64,000 nt of DNA from Parvularcula sp. (GCA_002704915.1 PAIP01000034.1:317827-381826); one strand, 5' to 3'; shown: positions 23,353 through 32,617, counted from the stretch's first letter. Notes: generated from the letters alone by a model not told the origin. Made by a program: numbers and translations.

Positions 23353-26226
23353 ATGATGAAAAGCCTTGCGGATATGATCGCCGTGGCGCCCGATGCGTTT
23401 GACCGGGATGCGGCGGCGCGTTTTGCCGAAGAGGCCGGAACGGAATTTTCAGCACTTCCGGAAGCTGCGCGGGACCTGTTGTGCGGCGTCGCCGGCTGTT
23501 CGCCCTATTTGCGCCGGCTGGCTTTGAAGCGAAAAGACGATCTCCCCGCGCTTTTTGAAACGCCGCCGGAAGAAACTTTGGCGCGTGTGGTGAAGCAGGC
23601 GCAAAACGCGAGTGAAGCGGAAATCCATGACGACCAGATCAAGGCGTTGCGCCTCGCCAAGCAGGAAGCGGCGTTGCTCATTGCGTTAAGCGATATTGGC
23701 GGGGCCTGGGGCGTCTTGCAGACGACAAGGGCGCTGTCGGAATTCGCCGATGCGGCCATTGAGGGCGCGCTCGCCGCTGCGCTCGGGCGCTCGCCGCTGG
23801 AGAGTACTGAGGGACTTGTCATTCTCGCCATGGGCAAGCATGGCGCCTTCGAGCTCAATTATTCGAGCGACGTGGATCTCGTAGTTCTGTTCGATCCGGA
23901 ACGCATGGGCTTTGACGAGCGGCACATCGCGCAAAAACATGCGGTGGCCGTCACTCGCGATGTCATCAATCTGATGCAGACGCAGACGGCGGACGGCTAT
24001 GTCTTTCGCACCGATCTTCGATTGCGCCCCGACCCCGGCGTGACAGCGCTGGCGGTGACGGTGAGCGCCGCGGAAGCCTATTACGAAGCCTATGGTCAGA
24101 ACTGGGAGCGCATGGCCTTCATCAAGGCCCGGCCCTGCGCCGGGGACATTGCGCTCGGCGAGCAGTTTTTGAAAACCCTGCGGCCCTTTATCTGGCGCAA
24201 ATATCTCGACTTTGCCGCGATCGAGGATGTGCATGCCGTCAAGCGCCAGATGCACAGCGCAAAAGGCGGCGGGGAGATTGCGTTTGAAGGCCATGACATC
24301 AAGGTCGGCCGCGGCGGGATTCGCGAAGTCGAATTCTACGCCCAGACGCAACAGCTCATCCTTGGCGGCAAGAACGAAAAACTGCGCCAGCGCGAGACGC
24401 TGCCTGCGCTGGCCGCGCTTGCCGATGCGGGCGCCATCGAACCCGAAGACCGCGACGTCTTGAGCGAGGCCTATCTTTATCTGCGCCATGTGGAGCATCG
24501 CCTGCAAATGGTGAACGACGAACAGACCCATCGCGTCCCCATGATCGCCGAAGACATCGACCGGGTTGCGATTTTTACCGGCGCGAAGAACACGGACGGT
24601 TTCCGCGCCAAGCTTCTTTCCACGCTTGAAGCAGTGGGCGCGCGCTATGACGGGCTTTTCGAGACCGAAGACGTGCCGGAGTCGCGTCTGGGTCCGCTCG
24701 TCTTCACTGGTGTCGAGCCGCATCCCGCGACATTGAAGACCCTCGAAAAACTCGGCTTCAAACGCGCGCCGGAGGTTAGCGCGGCGATCATGCGCTGGCA
24801 CAAGGGCGGGCTTCGCGCCACGCGCACCGAGCGCTCGCGCGCGCTCCTCACCAAGCTCATTCCGCCGCTTCTTGAAGCGCTCTCAAAGGCCGGGGATGCG
24901 GCGGATGAAGCCTTTTTCGCGTTCGAGGATTTCGTGGCGCGGTTGCCGGCGGGCGTGCAGGTTTTTTCCCTGCTCCTGAACAACCTTGAAATCTTCGATG
25001 CGCTTATTCGCATCATGACCATCTCGCCTTATCTCGGCCGCGAGTTTTCAAAACATCTCAATCTCGTGGAGAGGCTGCTCGATAATCGCTGGTCGGAGCC
25101 GCCGCCGGAAATCGAGACTTATGAACCGGCCTGCTGCGAGGTTGTGGCGCGCGCGCCGGATTATGAAGGCGCGCTCAACGCCGTGCGCCGCTGGGCGAGC
25201 GAACAGCAATTTCAAATCACGGCGCAGCTCGCGGTGGGGATGCTAGGCGCCTATGAGGCGGGCCGTCATTTCACGGCGATCGCCGACGCCTCGATCCGCG
25301 CGCTGATCGATGCGGCGCTTGAGGAAATGCGAATGCAGCACGGCGACATTGACGGCGAATTTGTCGTGGTCGGCCTTGGCCGCCTTGGCGCCGGCGAGAT
25401 GACGGCGACGTCTGATATCGATCTCATGTTCATTTACGACGCCCCCTCCGATGCGCAATCCGACGGCGCCCGGTCTCTTGGCGCAGTCGAGTATTTCACG
25501 CGGCTGGTGCGCCGCTGCGTCACCGCGCTTTCCGCCGCGACTGAGGAGGGCGCGCTTTACGAGGTCGACATGCAGCTTCGTCCGTCAGGCAAGGCTGGGC
25601 CGGCGGCTGTGAGTCTGGCCGCCTTCCGCCGTTACTATGTGGAAGAGGCGTGGACATGGGAGGCGATGGCGCTTGTGAAGGCGCGGGTCATCGGGCCGGA
25701 ATGCGCGCTCGCCAAAACCGTCGAGGATGAGATCGCGGCAATTCTCGCACGGCCTCGCGACCGGGCCGAGATCGGCGCCGACGCAGCGGCCATGCGGGTG
25801 CGCCTTGATGAGGCCAAACGCCCCCAAGGCGCCTGGGACGTTAAGAATATTGTCGGCGGCCTGACCGACATCGCGTTTATCTGTCAGGTCCTGACCCTCG
25901 CCGGCGCGAAAGAGCGTGGACGCCCGCCGCGCGCCGTGGCCGAGGCGCTGGCCTGGTTTGCGAATGGCGGCGAACTGGCGCAGGAAGATGCGGAAAAGTT
26001 AATGGCGGCGCATGACGTGTTTGAGGCGGTTTTACAGGGCAGCCGCGCCGCATTGGGCGGCGTATTCTTGCCAGACAAGGCGGGGGAGGCGTTAAGCGCG
26101 CGGATGGCCTCCGTGTGCGGAGAGGCGTCAATTGTAAACGCGGAACGGAAATTGCTGCATTTGGCCGCGCAGACGTCCGACCTGTTTACTATGATTGTCG
26201 GCGAACGGCGCGCCCGGTCAGCGTGA
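23353..26226 (+). CDS. glnE: Glutamine synthetase adenylyl-/deadenylyltransferase
   Basis: A 957-aa GlnE that modifies and demodifies a Tyr on glutamine synthetase in response to PII, setting nitrogen assimilation. Both nucleotidyltransferase halves are intact: the N-terminal one with AMGKHGAFELNYSSDVDLVV, the C-terminal one with GLGRLGAGEMTATSDIDLMF, each holding the Ser-Asp-x-Asp metal site. The helical linkers (AFEDFVARLPAGVQVFSLLL and following) and the C-terminal PII-sensing region are present. Start is ATG 23353 or the next Met. GlnE is typically single-copy. The downstream gene starts 38 nt later. Confidence 0.96.
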   Translation: MMKSLADMIAVAPDAFDRDAAARFAEEAGTEFSALPEAARDLLCGVAGCSPYLRRLALKRKDDLPALFETPPEETLARVVKQAQNASEAEIHDDQIKALRLAKQEAALLIALSDIGGAWGVLQTTRALSEFADAAIEGALAAALGRSPLESTEGLVILAMGKHGAFELNYSSDVDLVVLFDPERMGFDERHIAQKHAVAVTRDVINLMQTQTADGYVFRTDLRLRPDPGVTALAVTVSAAEAYYEAYGQNWERMAFIKARPCAGDIALGEQFLKTLRPFIWRKYLDFAAIEDVHAVKRQMHSAKGGGEIAFEGHDIKVGRGGIREVEFYAQTQQLILGGKNEKLRQRETLPALAALADAGAIEPEDRDVLSEAYLYLRHVEHRLQMVNDEQTHRVPMIAEDIDRVAIFTGAKNTDGFRAKLLSTLEAVGARYDGLFETEDVPESRLGPLVFTGVEPHPATLKTLEKLGFKRAPEVSAAIMRWHKGGLRATRTERSRALLTKLIPPLLEALSKAGDAADEAFFAFEDFVARLPAGVQVFSLLLNNLEIFDALIRIMTISPYLGREFSKHLNLVERLLDNRWSEPPPEIETYEPACCEVVARAPDYEGALNAVRRWASEQQFQITAQLAVGMLGAYEAGRHFTAIADASIRALIDAALEEMRMQHGDIDGEFVVVGLGRLGAGEMTATSDIDLMFIYDAPSDAQSDGARSLGAVEYFTRLVRRCVTALSAATEEGALYEVDMQLRPSGKAGPAAVSLAAFRRYYVEEAWTWEAMALVKARVIGPECALAKTVEDEIAAILARPRDRAEIGADAAAMRVRLDEAKRPQGAWDVKNIVGGLTDIAFICQVLTLAGAKERGRPPRAVAEALAWFANGGELAQEDAEKLMAAHDVFEAVLQGSRAALGGVFLPDKAGEALSARMASVCGEASIVNAERKLLHLAAQTSDLFTMIVGERRARSA

Positions 26227-26263
26227 GTCGCCGGGAAGAATACGGGAAGGTCCGCGCGGGAGC

Positions 26264-27604
26264 ATGAACGGACAGTTTGACTTTCTGGTTGTCGGCGACG
26301 ACGAGCCAAGCCTTGCGGCCGCAGCAGCGGCGGCGAAGGCTGGCGCTCGCATTGCCTTGCTCTTCTCGGCCGAAAGGAAAAAACGTGCAGCCGCGGCGTC
26401 TCCCGCCATCGCTAATTTTGTCTGGCGCCGTCTCGATCTTCAGGACTACGACCTGACGCTTGAGCCCGTCAGCGCCCGGATCACCCTTCTGAAAGAAGGC
26501 GCGCCGGTGGCGACATATGCGAGCGCGCGCGAGACATCCGATGCGCTCGCTCAAAGCGGCTCGCCCGACCATCTTCTCTGGCGCGATTTTCTGGACGAGA
26601 TGACGGCCCTCGCGCCGCCGCCGCCCTACGCCCCGGCCGGATATGCAAACTCCTGCCCGCCCAATATCAAGGCGTTTGCCGCGCTTTTATCCGATCCGGC
26701 GAAACTTGAACGTGCGGCGCGGGTTTTCGGGACCTCGAGCGACTTGCTCGGAGATTATTTCGCAGACGAGCGCCTGCGCGCTCATCTCTCCGCCCATGCT
26801 TTGGCCCCCGGTGGCTGGGGCGACAAGGAAGCCGGCTCGGCCCGGGCGCTCATGGAATTCGCCGATCCCGATGCGTGGCGAGTGCGCGCCTCCGGGCGTG
26901 ACGTTGCGCTGCGCGCCGTTCTCGAACAGGTCTGTCAGGACGCCGGCGTTGAAACGACGCACAAGAAGCCGGTCGAAGCGTTGGTCAACGGCAAGTTCGC
27001 GCATGTCGCTTTTGACGATGATGAAAAGATAAAAGTCAGGCATCTGTTTTTTGCAACTCCCTCAGCGGCGCAGCAATGGGGCGTTGGCTCAGGCAGCGGC
27101 AATGCGCGCGGCGCCCTGGGGCAGGGCGCCCATGCGGAATTTACGGTAAGGTTCAAGTTAAGCGACGGCGCCGAGCCGCCTTTGGGCGATCCAGGCGCCA
27201 TCTTTCAGATAATTGACGACAAGAGCGATATTCAGGCGGCGCGCGATGCGGCGATCCAGGGCCGTCTGTGCGATCGCCTGCCGGTGGAGTTCGAGTTTTC
27301 AGGAAAAGGCGAAGTGATCGCCCGTTCCGCTTATTTCCCTGCGGCGTTTTATGAAGATGGCGAGTGGCGCGGCTGGACCGGTCAGGACCGTCAGGCCGCC
27401 GCATCGATCATCAAGGAAAGATTGTCGAGCCGCATGCCGGGTTTCGCTTCGCTGATCCGCCGGGCGGAAACGGAGTTGTCGGCGCCGCCGGCGGGCGCCT
27501 CGCCTTTCGCTGAATGCGGACGCGTCATAGTTCAACCCCATCGCCACAATGCGATAAGCGCGGCGGTGAGGCTCATCGATCAGGTGATGGCGGGCGATGA
27601 CTAA
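26264..27604 (+). CDS. Oxidoreductase-like protein with degenerate FAD-binding motif
   Basis: A 446-aa protein resembling phytoene-dehydrogenase-like NAD(P)/FAD oxidoreductases, but weakly. The N-terminal Rossmann stretch (FDFLVVGDDEPSLAAAAAAA) has lost the glycines of GxGxxG (reads GDDEPS), and no C-terminal GDG-type FAD motif is obvious. A helical middle and an AYFPAAFYEDGEWRG segment remain. It overlaps the next gene, a full-length relative, by 8 nt, and the third gene by 4, so the three are one coupled unit. I suspect a non-binding partner subunit; it might also bind FAD in another way. Chosen start ATG 26264. Confidence 0.7.
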   Translation: MNGQFDFLVVGDDEPSLAAAAAAAKAGARIALLFSAERKKRAAAASPAIANFVWRRLDLQDYDLTLEPVSARITLLKEGAPVATYASARETSDALAQSGSPDHLLWRDFLDEMTALAPPPPYAPAGYANSCPPNIKAFAALLSDPAKLERAARVFGTSSDLLGDYFADERLRAHLSAHALAPGGWGDKEAGSARALMEFADPDAWRVRASGRDVALRAVLEQVCQDAGVETTHKKPVEALVNGKFAHVAFDDDEKIKVRHLFFATPSAAQQWGVGSGSGNARGALGQGAHAEFTVRFKLSDGAEPPLGDPGAIFQIIDDKSDIQAARDAAIQGRLCDRLPVEFEFSGKGEVIARSAYFPAAFYEDGEWRGWTGQDRQAAASIIKERLSSRMPGFASLIRRAETELSAPPAGASPFAECGRVIVQPHRHNAISAAVRLIDQVMAGDD

Positions 27605-29195
27605 TCCACTTGACGGCAATGACGAGAACAAGGGCGGCCATCGCATTGAGGGCGGCATCGACGCTGTCGTCATCGGCGCGGGCGCCGACGGTCTTGCTGC
27701 AAGCGCCTATCTCGGCAAGGCCGGCTTGCGCACGGTGCTTGTCGGCGCGGGGCCGGAGATCGGCGGGCGCATCGCCGCGCGGGAAATCGCGCCGGGGGTT
27801 CAGGGCGTCGACGGCGAACATTTGATCACCATCCTCGATCCTGACGTGATCGCCGAACTTGACCTCTATCGTCACGGCGTCGAATTCGCGGCGCGCCGTC
27901 TCGACACCACTTATTTTTTCGAAAGCGGCGAGGTTTTGCGGTTCGACGGCGATCTCACCCAGGCGGCGCTGCTCAATCTCGAAGACGACAGCGACCGCGA
28001 AGCGCTCGAAGCCTTTATGGGCGACGTTCTCGAAACGGCGGCGTTTTTGCGTCCGGTTTTTGCGGGCGGCGGCTATGCGGGACCCGGCGGCAATCACCAG
28101 CGCCAGCTTGAAAAAGTCGTCAACCAGGCGCCGCCGGAAATGGCCGCGCGCGTCCAGCGCTATCTTTATGCAACTGCAGAGGATGTCTTGCGGGCGCGCT
28201 TCGATGACGAACAATTGCGCACCTTGCTTTTGGCTGAGGCTTCCTTTCGCTCCGCCTCGCCGCCTCATGAACCTTTCAGCTTCATGTCGCTGCTTCGCCG
28301 TTATGCCGGCGAAGCCGCCGGGCTCCAGGGCGCGGCGGCCTATCCCAAAGGCGGGACCGTCTCGGTCATTGATGCGCTTCGCCGGGCGGCCCAGGCCGCG
28401 AAAGTCGATGTTCGCGCCGCAACGCCTGTGAAGTCCATCCTGATTGAAGGCGACCGCGTCGCCGGCGTGACGCTGGCCGATGGCGGCCAGTTGCGTTCTT
28501 CCATTGTCATCGCAGCCATCGATGCACAACAAGCCTTTCAGGACATGATCGGTCCGGAAATGATCGATATCGGGCTGCAACGCATTCTCACGACGCGTCG
28601 CCCGGAGATTTCAACGGCGCGCATGCAGATCATTCTGAAAGGCGTCGCCCAGGATGAGGCGACGCGCCGCAATATGATGCGGCGCCTTGTTTATGCACCG
28701 CCGCCGGAAGCTTTGACCAAGGCGTTCATCGATGCGCGCGCAGGCCGTGTTCCCGAACGTGTGATTGTGGAGGCGATGTTTCCGGCGGCGCTCGACGAAG
28801 GCGCGGCGCTCGATAAACGTCAGGTGATGTCGGTAATGGCGCATCCGCTTCCCTTTGACGAAGCGCCGGACGATGAACGGCGCGAGGCGATCCGAAGCGT
28901 TATTCTCGATTCCATCGAAATTTTCGCCGCGGGTTTTGCCGGCCGCATTGAGGTCGACGATCTTCGCCTCGCCAGCGACGAAGCTGCCGCGGCGCGCGCC
29001 AGCGCCGGCGCCTATGCCGCAAAACCCGATGTCATGCAGCAATGGGCGCTCGCCGCTGCGGTCACAAAGGGCGCTCGCATAAGCGGGTTTTATTTCTGCG
29101 GACCGGAAGCGCAAATCGGTGCGGGGCTTTCCTGTGCGTCGGGCCGGGCCGCTGCGAAAGCAGCGCTTCGCGCCTATAAAAAGGGGGCGGCATGA
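27597..29195 (+). CDS. Phytoene-dehydrogenase-like NAD(P)/FAD oxidoreductase
   Basis: A 532-aa flavoprotein of the phytoene dehydrogenase-like/PYROXD2-type family. The FAD dinucleotide motif is intact: VVIGAGADGLAASAYLGKAG followed by GGRIAAREIAPG. The middle has the AYPKGGTVSVIDALRRAAQA and VAGVTLADGGQLRSSIVIAA blocks for FAD and substrate handling, and the C-terminal FYFCGPEAQIGAGLSCASGR binds the flavin near the end, with an A-rich helix after it. Reaction unknown; these enzymes oxidise diverse substrates. Start ATG 27597 overlaps the upstream stop. Its own stop overlaps the GcvT-family ATG (ATGA). Confidence 0.88.
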   Translation: MTNPLDGNDENKGGHRIEGGIDAVVIGAGADGLAASAYLGKAGLRTVLVGAGPEIGGRIAAREIAPGVQGVDGEHLITILDPDVIAELDLYRHGVEFAARRLDTTYFFESGEVLRFDGDLTQAALLNLEDDSDREALEAFMGDVLETAAFLRPVFAGGGYAGPGGNHQRQLEKVVNQAPPEMAARVQRYLYATAEDVLRARFDDEQLRTLLLAEASFRSASPPHEPFSFMSLLRRYAGEAAGLQGAAAYPKGGTVSVIDALRRAAQAAKVDVRAATPVKSILIEGDRVAGVTLADGGQLRSSIVIAAIDAQQAFQDMIGPEMIDIGLQRILTTRRPEISTARMQIILKGVAQDEATRRNMMRRLVYAPPPEALTKAFIDARAGRVPERVIVEAMFPAALDEGAALDKRQVMSVMAHPLPFDEAPDDERREAIRSVILDSIEIFAAGFAGRIEVDDLRLASDEAAAARASAGAYAAKPDVMQQWALAAAVTKGARISGFYFCGPEAQIGAGLSCASGRAAAKAALRAYKKGAA

Positions 29196-30364
29196 TTTTT
29201 CCGGCGGAAGATTTTTTCACCGATGCGCCGCGCCCGACGCCGCTTTTTTCGGCGGTCGCCTCGCAAAGCGACGCCAATCTGTGGACCACGGTGAATGGCT
29301 GGACGGCGGCGCGCGTCTATTCATCCGTGTCCGGCGAATATGAAACGGCGAAATCGGGCGCGGCGCTCGCCGATCTCGGGCCGCTGGCGCGCTATTCCGT
29401 GAGAGGCGCGCAGGCGGCGGAGTTTCTCGGCCGGGTCACGACGGCGCCGGCCGTCTCGTTGCATGTGGGCGAAAGCGCGCGCGGTCTCATGCTGAATGAC
29501 GCCGGCTATGTGATCGATCTCGCCGAGGTTTCGCGGCTTTCCGACGATCTTTTTTTATTGACCTTGCCGGCGCCGCACGCCCGTCACATCGCGCTCGCCT
29601 CGCGCGGCATGAAAGTGGAGGCCAATGACATATCCGCCGATGTGGCGGCGCTTGGGGTCTTCGGGCCGCAAACGGCTGGCGTTCTTTCCGCGGCGGGGCT
29701 CAAGTCGGTAAACGAAATGACGGCGGCGTCGGGCGTTCTGCGCGGTGTCGAAACCGCGGCCCGTCCGATCCAGTTCGGCGCCATGCCGGGCATGGAGCTT
29801 ATCTTCCCGAAAGAGGAAGCCCTGACCATCTGGGAGCGGATCATGCGCCGCGGCGCAGGAGCGCCGATCGGGCTCGACGCCCTTGAGGTCTTGCGGCTTG
29901 AGGCGGGCGTGCCGCGTCCCGGTCTCGATTTCATGCCGGCGGGCAAAGCCGGGGCCGAACCCCGGACGCCCGAAGAGCTCGGTCTTGCCCATCTCGCCCC
30001 CCTCGACAAGGGCTGGTTCAACGGCCGCCGGGCCCTGCGCGAACTGGCGGGCAAACCCCGCCGGCGGCTCCGCGCCTTCGCCATCGATGCCGAGGAGGCC
30101 TCGCCGGGCGCGGCCGTCTTCTGTGACGGCAAGGCGCTGGGCCGGGTGACGAGCTGCGCTTGGTCGCCGGCCCGCAAACGGGTCATCGCGCTCGCCGATA
30201 TGGATGCGGCAAGCGCCGGAAATATTTACGAAATTTCCGCTCCGGACCAGTCCGGCGGACGGCTCGCCGCGTCCCGGCTCGAAACCGTGGAAAGCGCGCT
30301 CGCCAAGGCCTTCGCCGGGGAGCAGGGCGATGCGCAGCGGCTGGCGACGGATTTCCGCCGCTGA
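29192..30364 (+). CDS. GcvT-family aminomethyltransferase-like protein
   Basis: A 390-aa protein of the aminomethyltransferase (GcvT) family, which transfers one-carbon groups to or from tetrahydrofolate. Typical pieces: AALADLGPLARYSVRGAQAA, the folate-site block LMLNDAGYVIDLAEVSRLSD, GLDALEVLRLEAGVPRPGLD, PLDKGWFNGRRALRE, and the C-terminal barrel segment VTSCAWSPARKRVIALADMD. A true glycine-cleavage T-protein would normally be with gcvH/gcvP, which are absent here, so a demethylase or related role is more likely. Coupled by ATGA to the oxidoreductase. It ends 49 nt before the EF-hand gene. Confidence 0.85.
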   Translation: MIFPAEDFFTDAPRPTPLFSAVASQSDANLWTTVNGWTAARVYSSVSGEYETAKSGAALADLGPLARYSVRGAQAAEFLGRVTTAPAVSLHVGESARGLMLNDAGYVIDLAEVSRLSDDLFLLTLPAPHARHIALASRGMKVEANDISADVAALGVFGPQTAGVLSAAGLKSVNEMTAASGVLRGVETAARPIQFGAMPGMELIFPKEEALTIWERIMRRGAGAPIGLDALEVLRLEAGVPRPGLDFMPAGKAGAEPRTPEELGLAHLAPLDKGWFNGRRALRELAGKPRRRLRAFAIDAEEASPGAAVFCDGKALGRVTSCAWSPARKRVIALADMDAASAGNIYEISAPDQSGGRLAASRLETVESALAKAFAGEQGDAQRLATDFRR

Positions 30365-30413
30365 GCCGTTAAAGGGGTGCTGGACGGCGATAAACCTGGA
30401 AAAGGAAACCCCT

Positions 30414-30848
30414 ATGAAAAAATTGATGATTGGCTCCGTCGCCGCCGCAGGCGCGGCCCTGATTGCGGCAAGCGCGCTTGCGGGCGAGGGCAAAGGCGAG
30501 GGCCGCTGGGGCGGTCATTTCGACCGCATGGATACGAATGGCGATGGCGTCGTCACCGCCGACGAAATGTCCGAGAAACACGCCCAATTCATCGAAGACG
30601 CAGACGCCAACGGAGATGGCGGCGTTTCGAAAGAAGAGATGCAGGCCTTCCATCAAGCCAAGCGCGAAGAATGGCGCGCCAAGCGCAATCCGGACAAGAA
30701 CGGCGACGGCGTGGTCGACAGGACGGAATATCTGAACGCCGCACAGGAGCGTTTCGACAGAATGGACAAGGACGGTAATGGCGTCCTCAGCGAAGACGAG
30801 CAGCGTCACCGTCGCGGCCATCACGGCCGTCGTGGTAAGAAAGACTAA
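30414..30848 (+). CDS. Exported EF-hand calcium-binding protein
   Basis: A 144-aa protein with a signal peptide (MKKLMIGSVAAAGAALIAAS, cleavage near residue 23, ALA) and four EF-hand loops: DTNGDGVVTADE, DANGDGGVSKEE, DKNGDGVVDRTE and DKDGNGVLSEDE. The C-terminus is basic and His-rich (EQRHRRGHHGRRGKKD). It would bind calcium or other divalent metals in the periplasm. Start ATG 30414 has AAGGAAA upstream. It lies next to the sigma factor-sensor operon, common company for such proteins, and is likely one of its products or targets. Confidence 0.9.
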   Translation: MKKLMIGSVAAAGAALIAASALAGEGKGEGRWGGHFDRMDTNGDGVVTADEMSEKHAQFIEDADANGDGGVSKEEMQAFHQAKREEWRAKRNPDKNGDGVVDRTEYLNAAQERFDRMDKDGNGVLSEDEQRHRRGHHGRRGKKD

Positions 30849-30919
30849 TCGTCCTTCACTTCCCGGCGCCCGCGCGGCAGAGTTTGCGCAGGCGCCGGGC
30901 AAACCCGGCCGGCGCTTTG

Positions 30920-31516
30920 TTGAAGCAGGAAACCGATAGCGATGAAGCGCTGGTCAGGCGCGCTGGTCTCGGCGACAGGGCCGCGGCTGCGCAGCTTGTG
31001 GAAAGGCATACGCGCATGATTTACGCCGCAAGCTATCGCATGCTGGGCTCCAAAGCCGCCGCGGAAGACGCGGTGCAGGAGACGTTTATGCGGCTCTGGC
31101 GGCATGCGGCGAAATGGAAGCCGCAAGGCGCGAAATTCGAAACCTGGCTTTATCGTGTCGCCATGAACATTTGCCTCGATCAGTTGCGGAAGACAAAACG
31201 CGAGGCGCCGGAAGACGCAGCGCCCGAAAGGGCCGACAGCGCCGACCGGCAGGACCAGAAGATTTTTGCAGCCGAACGGCGCTTTGCGATCGATGAAGCG
31301 CTGGACAAGCTGCCCGAACGGCAAAGGCTGGCGATCACGCTCTGTCACTATCAGGAGCTGAGCAATATCGAAGCCGCCGAAATTATGGAGATCAGCGTCG
31401 AGGCGCTGGAATCGCTGCTGGCGCGCGGACGGCGCGCCCTACGGCAAAGACTTGCGCCCATGCGCGAGCATTTGATGGGAAAGATGGATGATGGCGAAAC
31501 TTCCCACCTTAACTGA
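30920..31516 (+). CDS. ECF-type sigma-70 family RNA polymerase sigma factor
   Basis: A 198-aa sigma factor with regions 2 and 4. Region 2 spans about residues 8-75 (ALVRRAGLGDRAAAAQLVER, then AEDAVQETFMRLWRHAAKW), and region 4 has LDKLPERQRLAITLCHYQEL with the HTH (NIEAAEIMEISVEALESLLA). It lacks region 1 and most of region 3, as ECF factors do. No ATG precedes region 2, so the start is a TTG: 30920 fits, while one at 30884 would add 12 residues. The 3' end overlaps the next gene by about 29 nt, tying it to the predicted anti-sigma protein. Confidence 0.9.
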   Translation: MKQETDSDEALVRRAGLGDRAAAAQLVERHTRMIYAASYRMLGSKAAAEDAVQETFMRLWRHAAKWKPQGAKFETWLYRVAMNICLDQLRKTKREAPEDAAPERADSADRQDQKIFAAERRFAIDEALDKLPERQRLAITLCHYQELSNIEAAEIMEISVEALESLLARGRRALRQRLAPMREHLMGKMDDGETSHLN

Positions 31517-31964
31517 ACGTCTCAACGCGTTGCGCGATTGCGCCGATGCTTATGGCGCGGATATCGCGCGCTGGCCGGCGGCGCGCCGCGAGGCGTTCTT
31601 CGATCTTCTTGACACGGACGAAGCCGCTTTGATTCTGGATGAAGCGCGCGGTCTCGACGGATTTCTCAACGCCGCGACGGCGCCACGCATGAGCGAGGAT
31701 CTGACGAACCGGATCATGGCCGGTTACGCCGCGCCGAAACAGCAAGCAGGATTGTTCGATTTTCTGCGCGGTCTGGCGCCGGTTGTGCGGCTGGCGCCGG
31801 CGGGCGTTCTCGCGGGGCTCGGCGCGCTCGGGATCGCTTCCGGCCTGATGAGCGCCTCTGCGCAGGATCCGCTGACGCCGGAATATGAAGCGCTTGCCTA
31901 TGTGGATGACTTGTCGCCGGTGGCGATCGATGAAGATGGAGGCCTTGAATGGGACGCGGAGTAA
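31488..31964 (+). CDS. Predicted anti-sigma factor (single membrane segment)
   Basis: A 158-aa protein with a helical N-terminal part (LTERLNALRDCADAYGADIA, then RREAFFDLLDTDEAALILDE), one membrane segment at about residues 93-117 (VVRLAPAGVLAGLGALGIAS), and a short acidic periplasmic end. Nothing identifies it on its own, but its place between an overlapping sigma-factor gene and a periplasmic metal-sensor gene is the layout of CnrH-CnrY-CnrX, where CnrY is the membrane anti-sigma factor. ATG 31491 is an equally good start. It overlaps the following gene by 16 nt. Confidence 0.6.
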   Translation: MMAKLPTLTERLNALRDCADAYGADIARWPAARREAFFDLLDTDEAALILDEARGLDGFLNAATAPRMSEDLTNRIMAGYAAPKQQAGLFDFLRGLAPVVRLAPAGVLAGLGALGIASGLMSASAQDPLTPEYEALAYVDDLSPVAIDEDGGLEWDAE

Positions 31965-32506
31965 TCATCGGGCTCGCGGCCCTGTTGTTCGTATCGCTTG
32001 GGCTCAACATCTTCGCGCTGGGGCATATGTCGGGCCGGATGATCGCCGGCGGACCGGCGCCGGAACATCATGACGGTCGGCGCCACGGGCCGCGCGGCGG
32101 GTTTGAAGATCCGTTCAAGATCATGCGCTATGCGGAGGAGTTGTCGCCGGAGCTGCGGGCCGAATTCCGGGGCGCCTTCCGTGAGCAATTACCGTCCATG
32201 CGTCAGACCCATCGCGAGATGGGGGGCTTGCGCCGCGAGCTCGGCGTGTTGATGAGCGCCGAAGAATGGGACGATGCGGCGATCGACGCCAAGCTCGATG
32301 AAATTCGCAGCGTGCAGGACCGTCAATATGATGCGTTCAATGACGCCTTCATCAGCGCCTTTAAAGATCTCCCCGCAGCGGAGCGAAAGCGGCTCATCGA
32401 CACGGCGAATGAACGCCGCGCCGAGCGCCGCAAACGCTGGAAAGAACGCCATGGCGAGCGCCGCGGCCCGCCGCCCGAGGATGTTCCGCCGCCGCCGGAA
32501 GACTAA
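31949..32506 (+). CDS. Periplasmic heavy-metal sensor-like protein (CnrX/ZraP type)
   Basis: A 185-aa protein with an N-terminal membrane anchor (RGVIIGLAALLFVSLGLNIF), a His-rich stretch (residues 37-50, PEHHDGRRHGPRGG), and a helical hairpin domain (AEELSPELRAEFRGAFREQL; LDEIRSVQDRQYDAFNDAF), as in the heavy-metal-resistance/CnrX/CpxP-Spy family. The C-terminal tail is Pro and charge-rich (PPPEDVPPPPED). It likely senses metal or misfolded proteins and signals to the anti-sigma factor. It overlaps the preceding gene, completing a three-gene operon with the sigma factor. Confidence 0.82.
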   Translation: MGRGVIIGLAALLFVSLGLNIFALGHMSGRMIAGGPAPEHHDGRRHGPRGGFEDPFKIMRYAEELSPELRAEFRGAFREQLPSMRQTHREMGGLRRELGVLMSAEEWDDAAIDAKLDEIRSVQDRQYDAFNDAFISAFKDLPAAERKRLIDTANERRAERRKRWKERHGERRGPPPEDVPPPPED

Positions 32507-32515
32507 ACCGCTAAG

Positions 32516-32617
32516 CTTTCATCCTGAGGAGCGAAAAATTTCTTCTTCCTTCGAGACGCTCGCCTATTCGGCGCGCCCTCAGGATGAAGAAATTTCATGC
32601 GTCTTGAAGGACGAAGG
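32516..32617. repeat. Intergenic palindromic repeat, family A (copy 3)
   Basis: CATCCTGAGGAGCGAAAAAT, CCTTCGAGACGCTCGCC, CCCTCAGGATGAAG and GTCTTGAAGGACGAAGG. It lies between the 3' end of the sensor gene and the 3' end of the dioxygenase gene, so it may also end transcription from either side. Confidence 0.88.
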
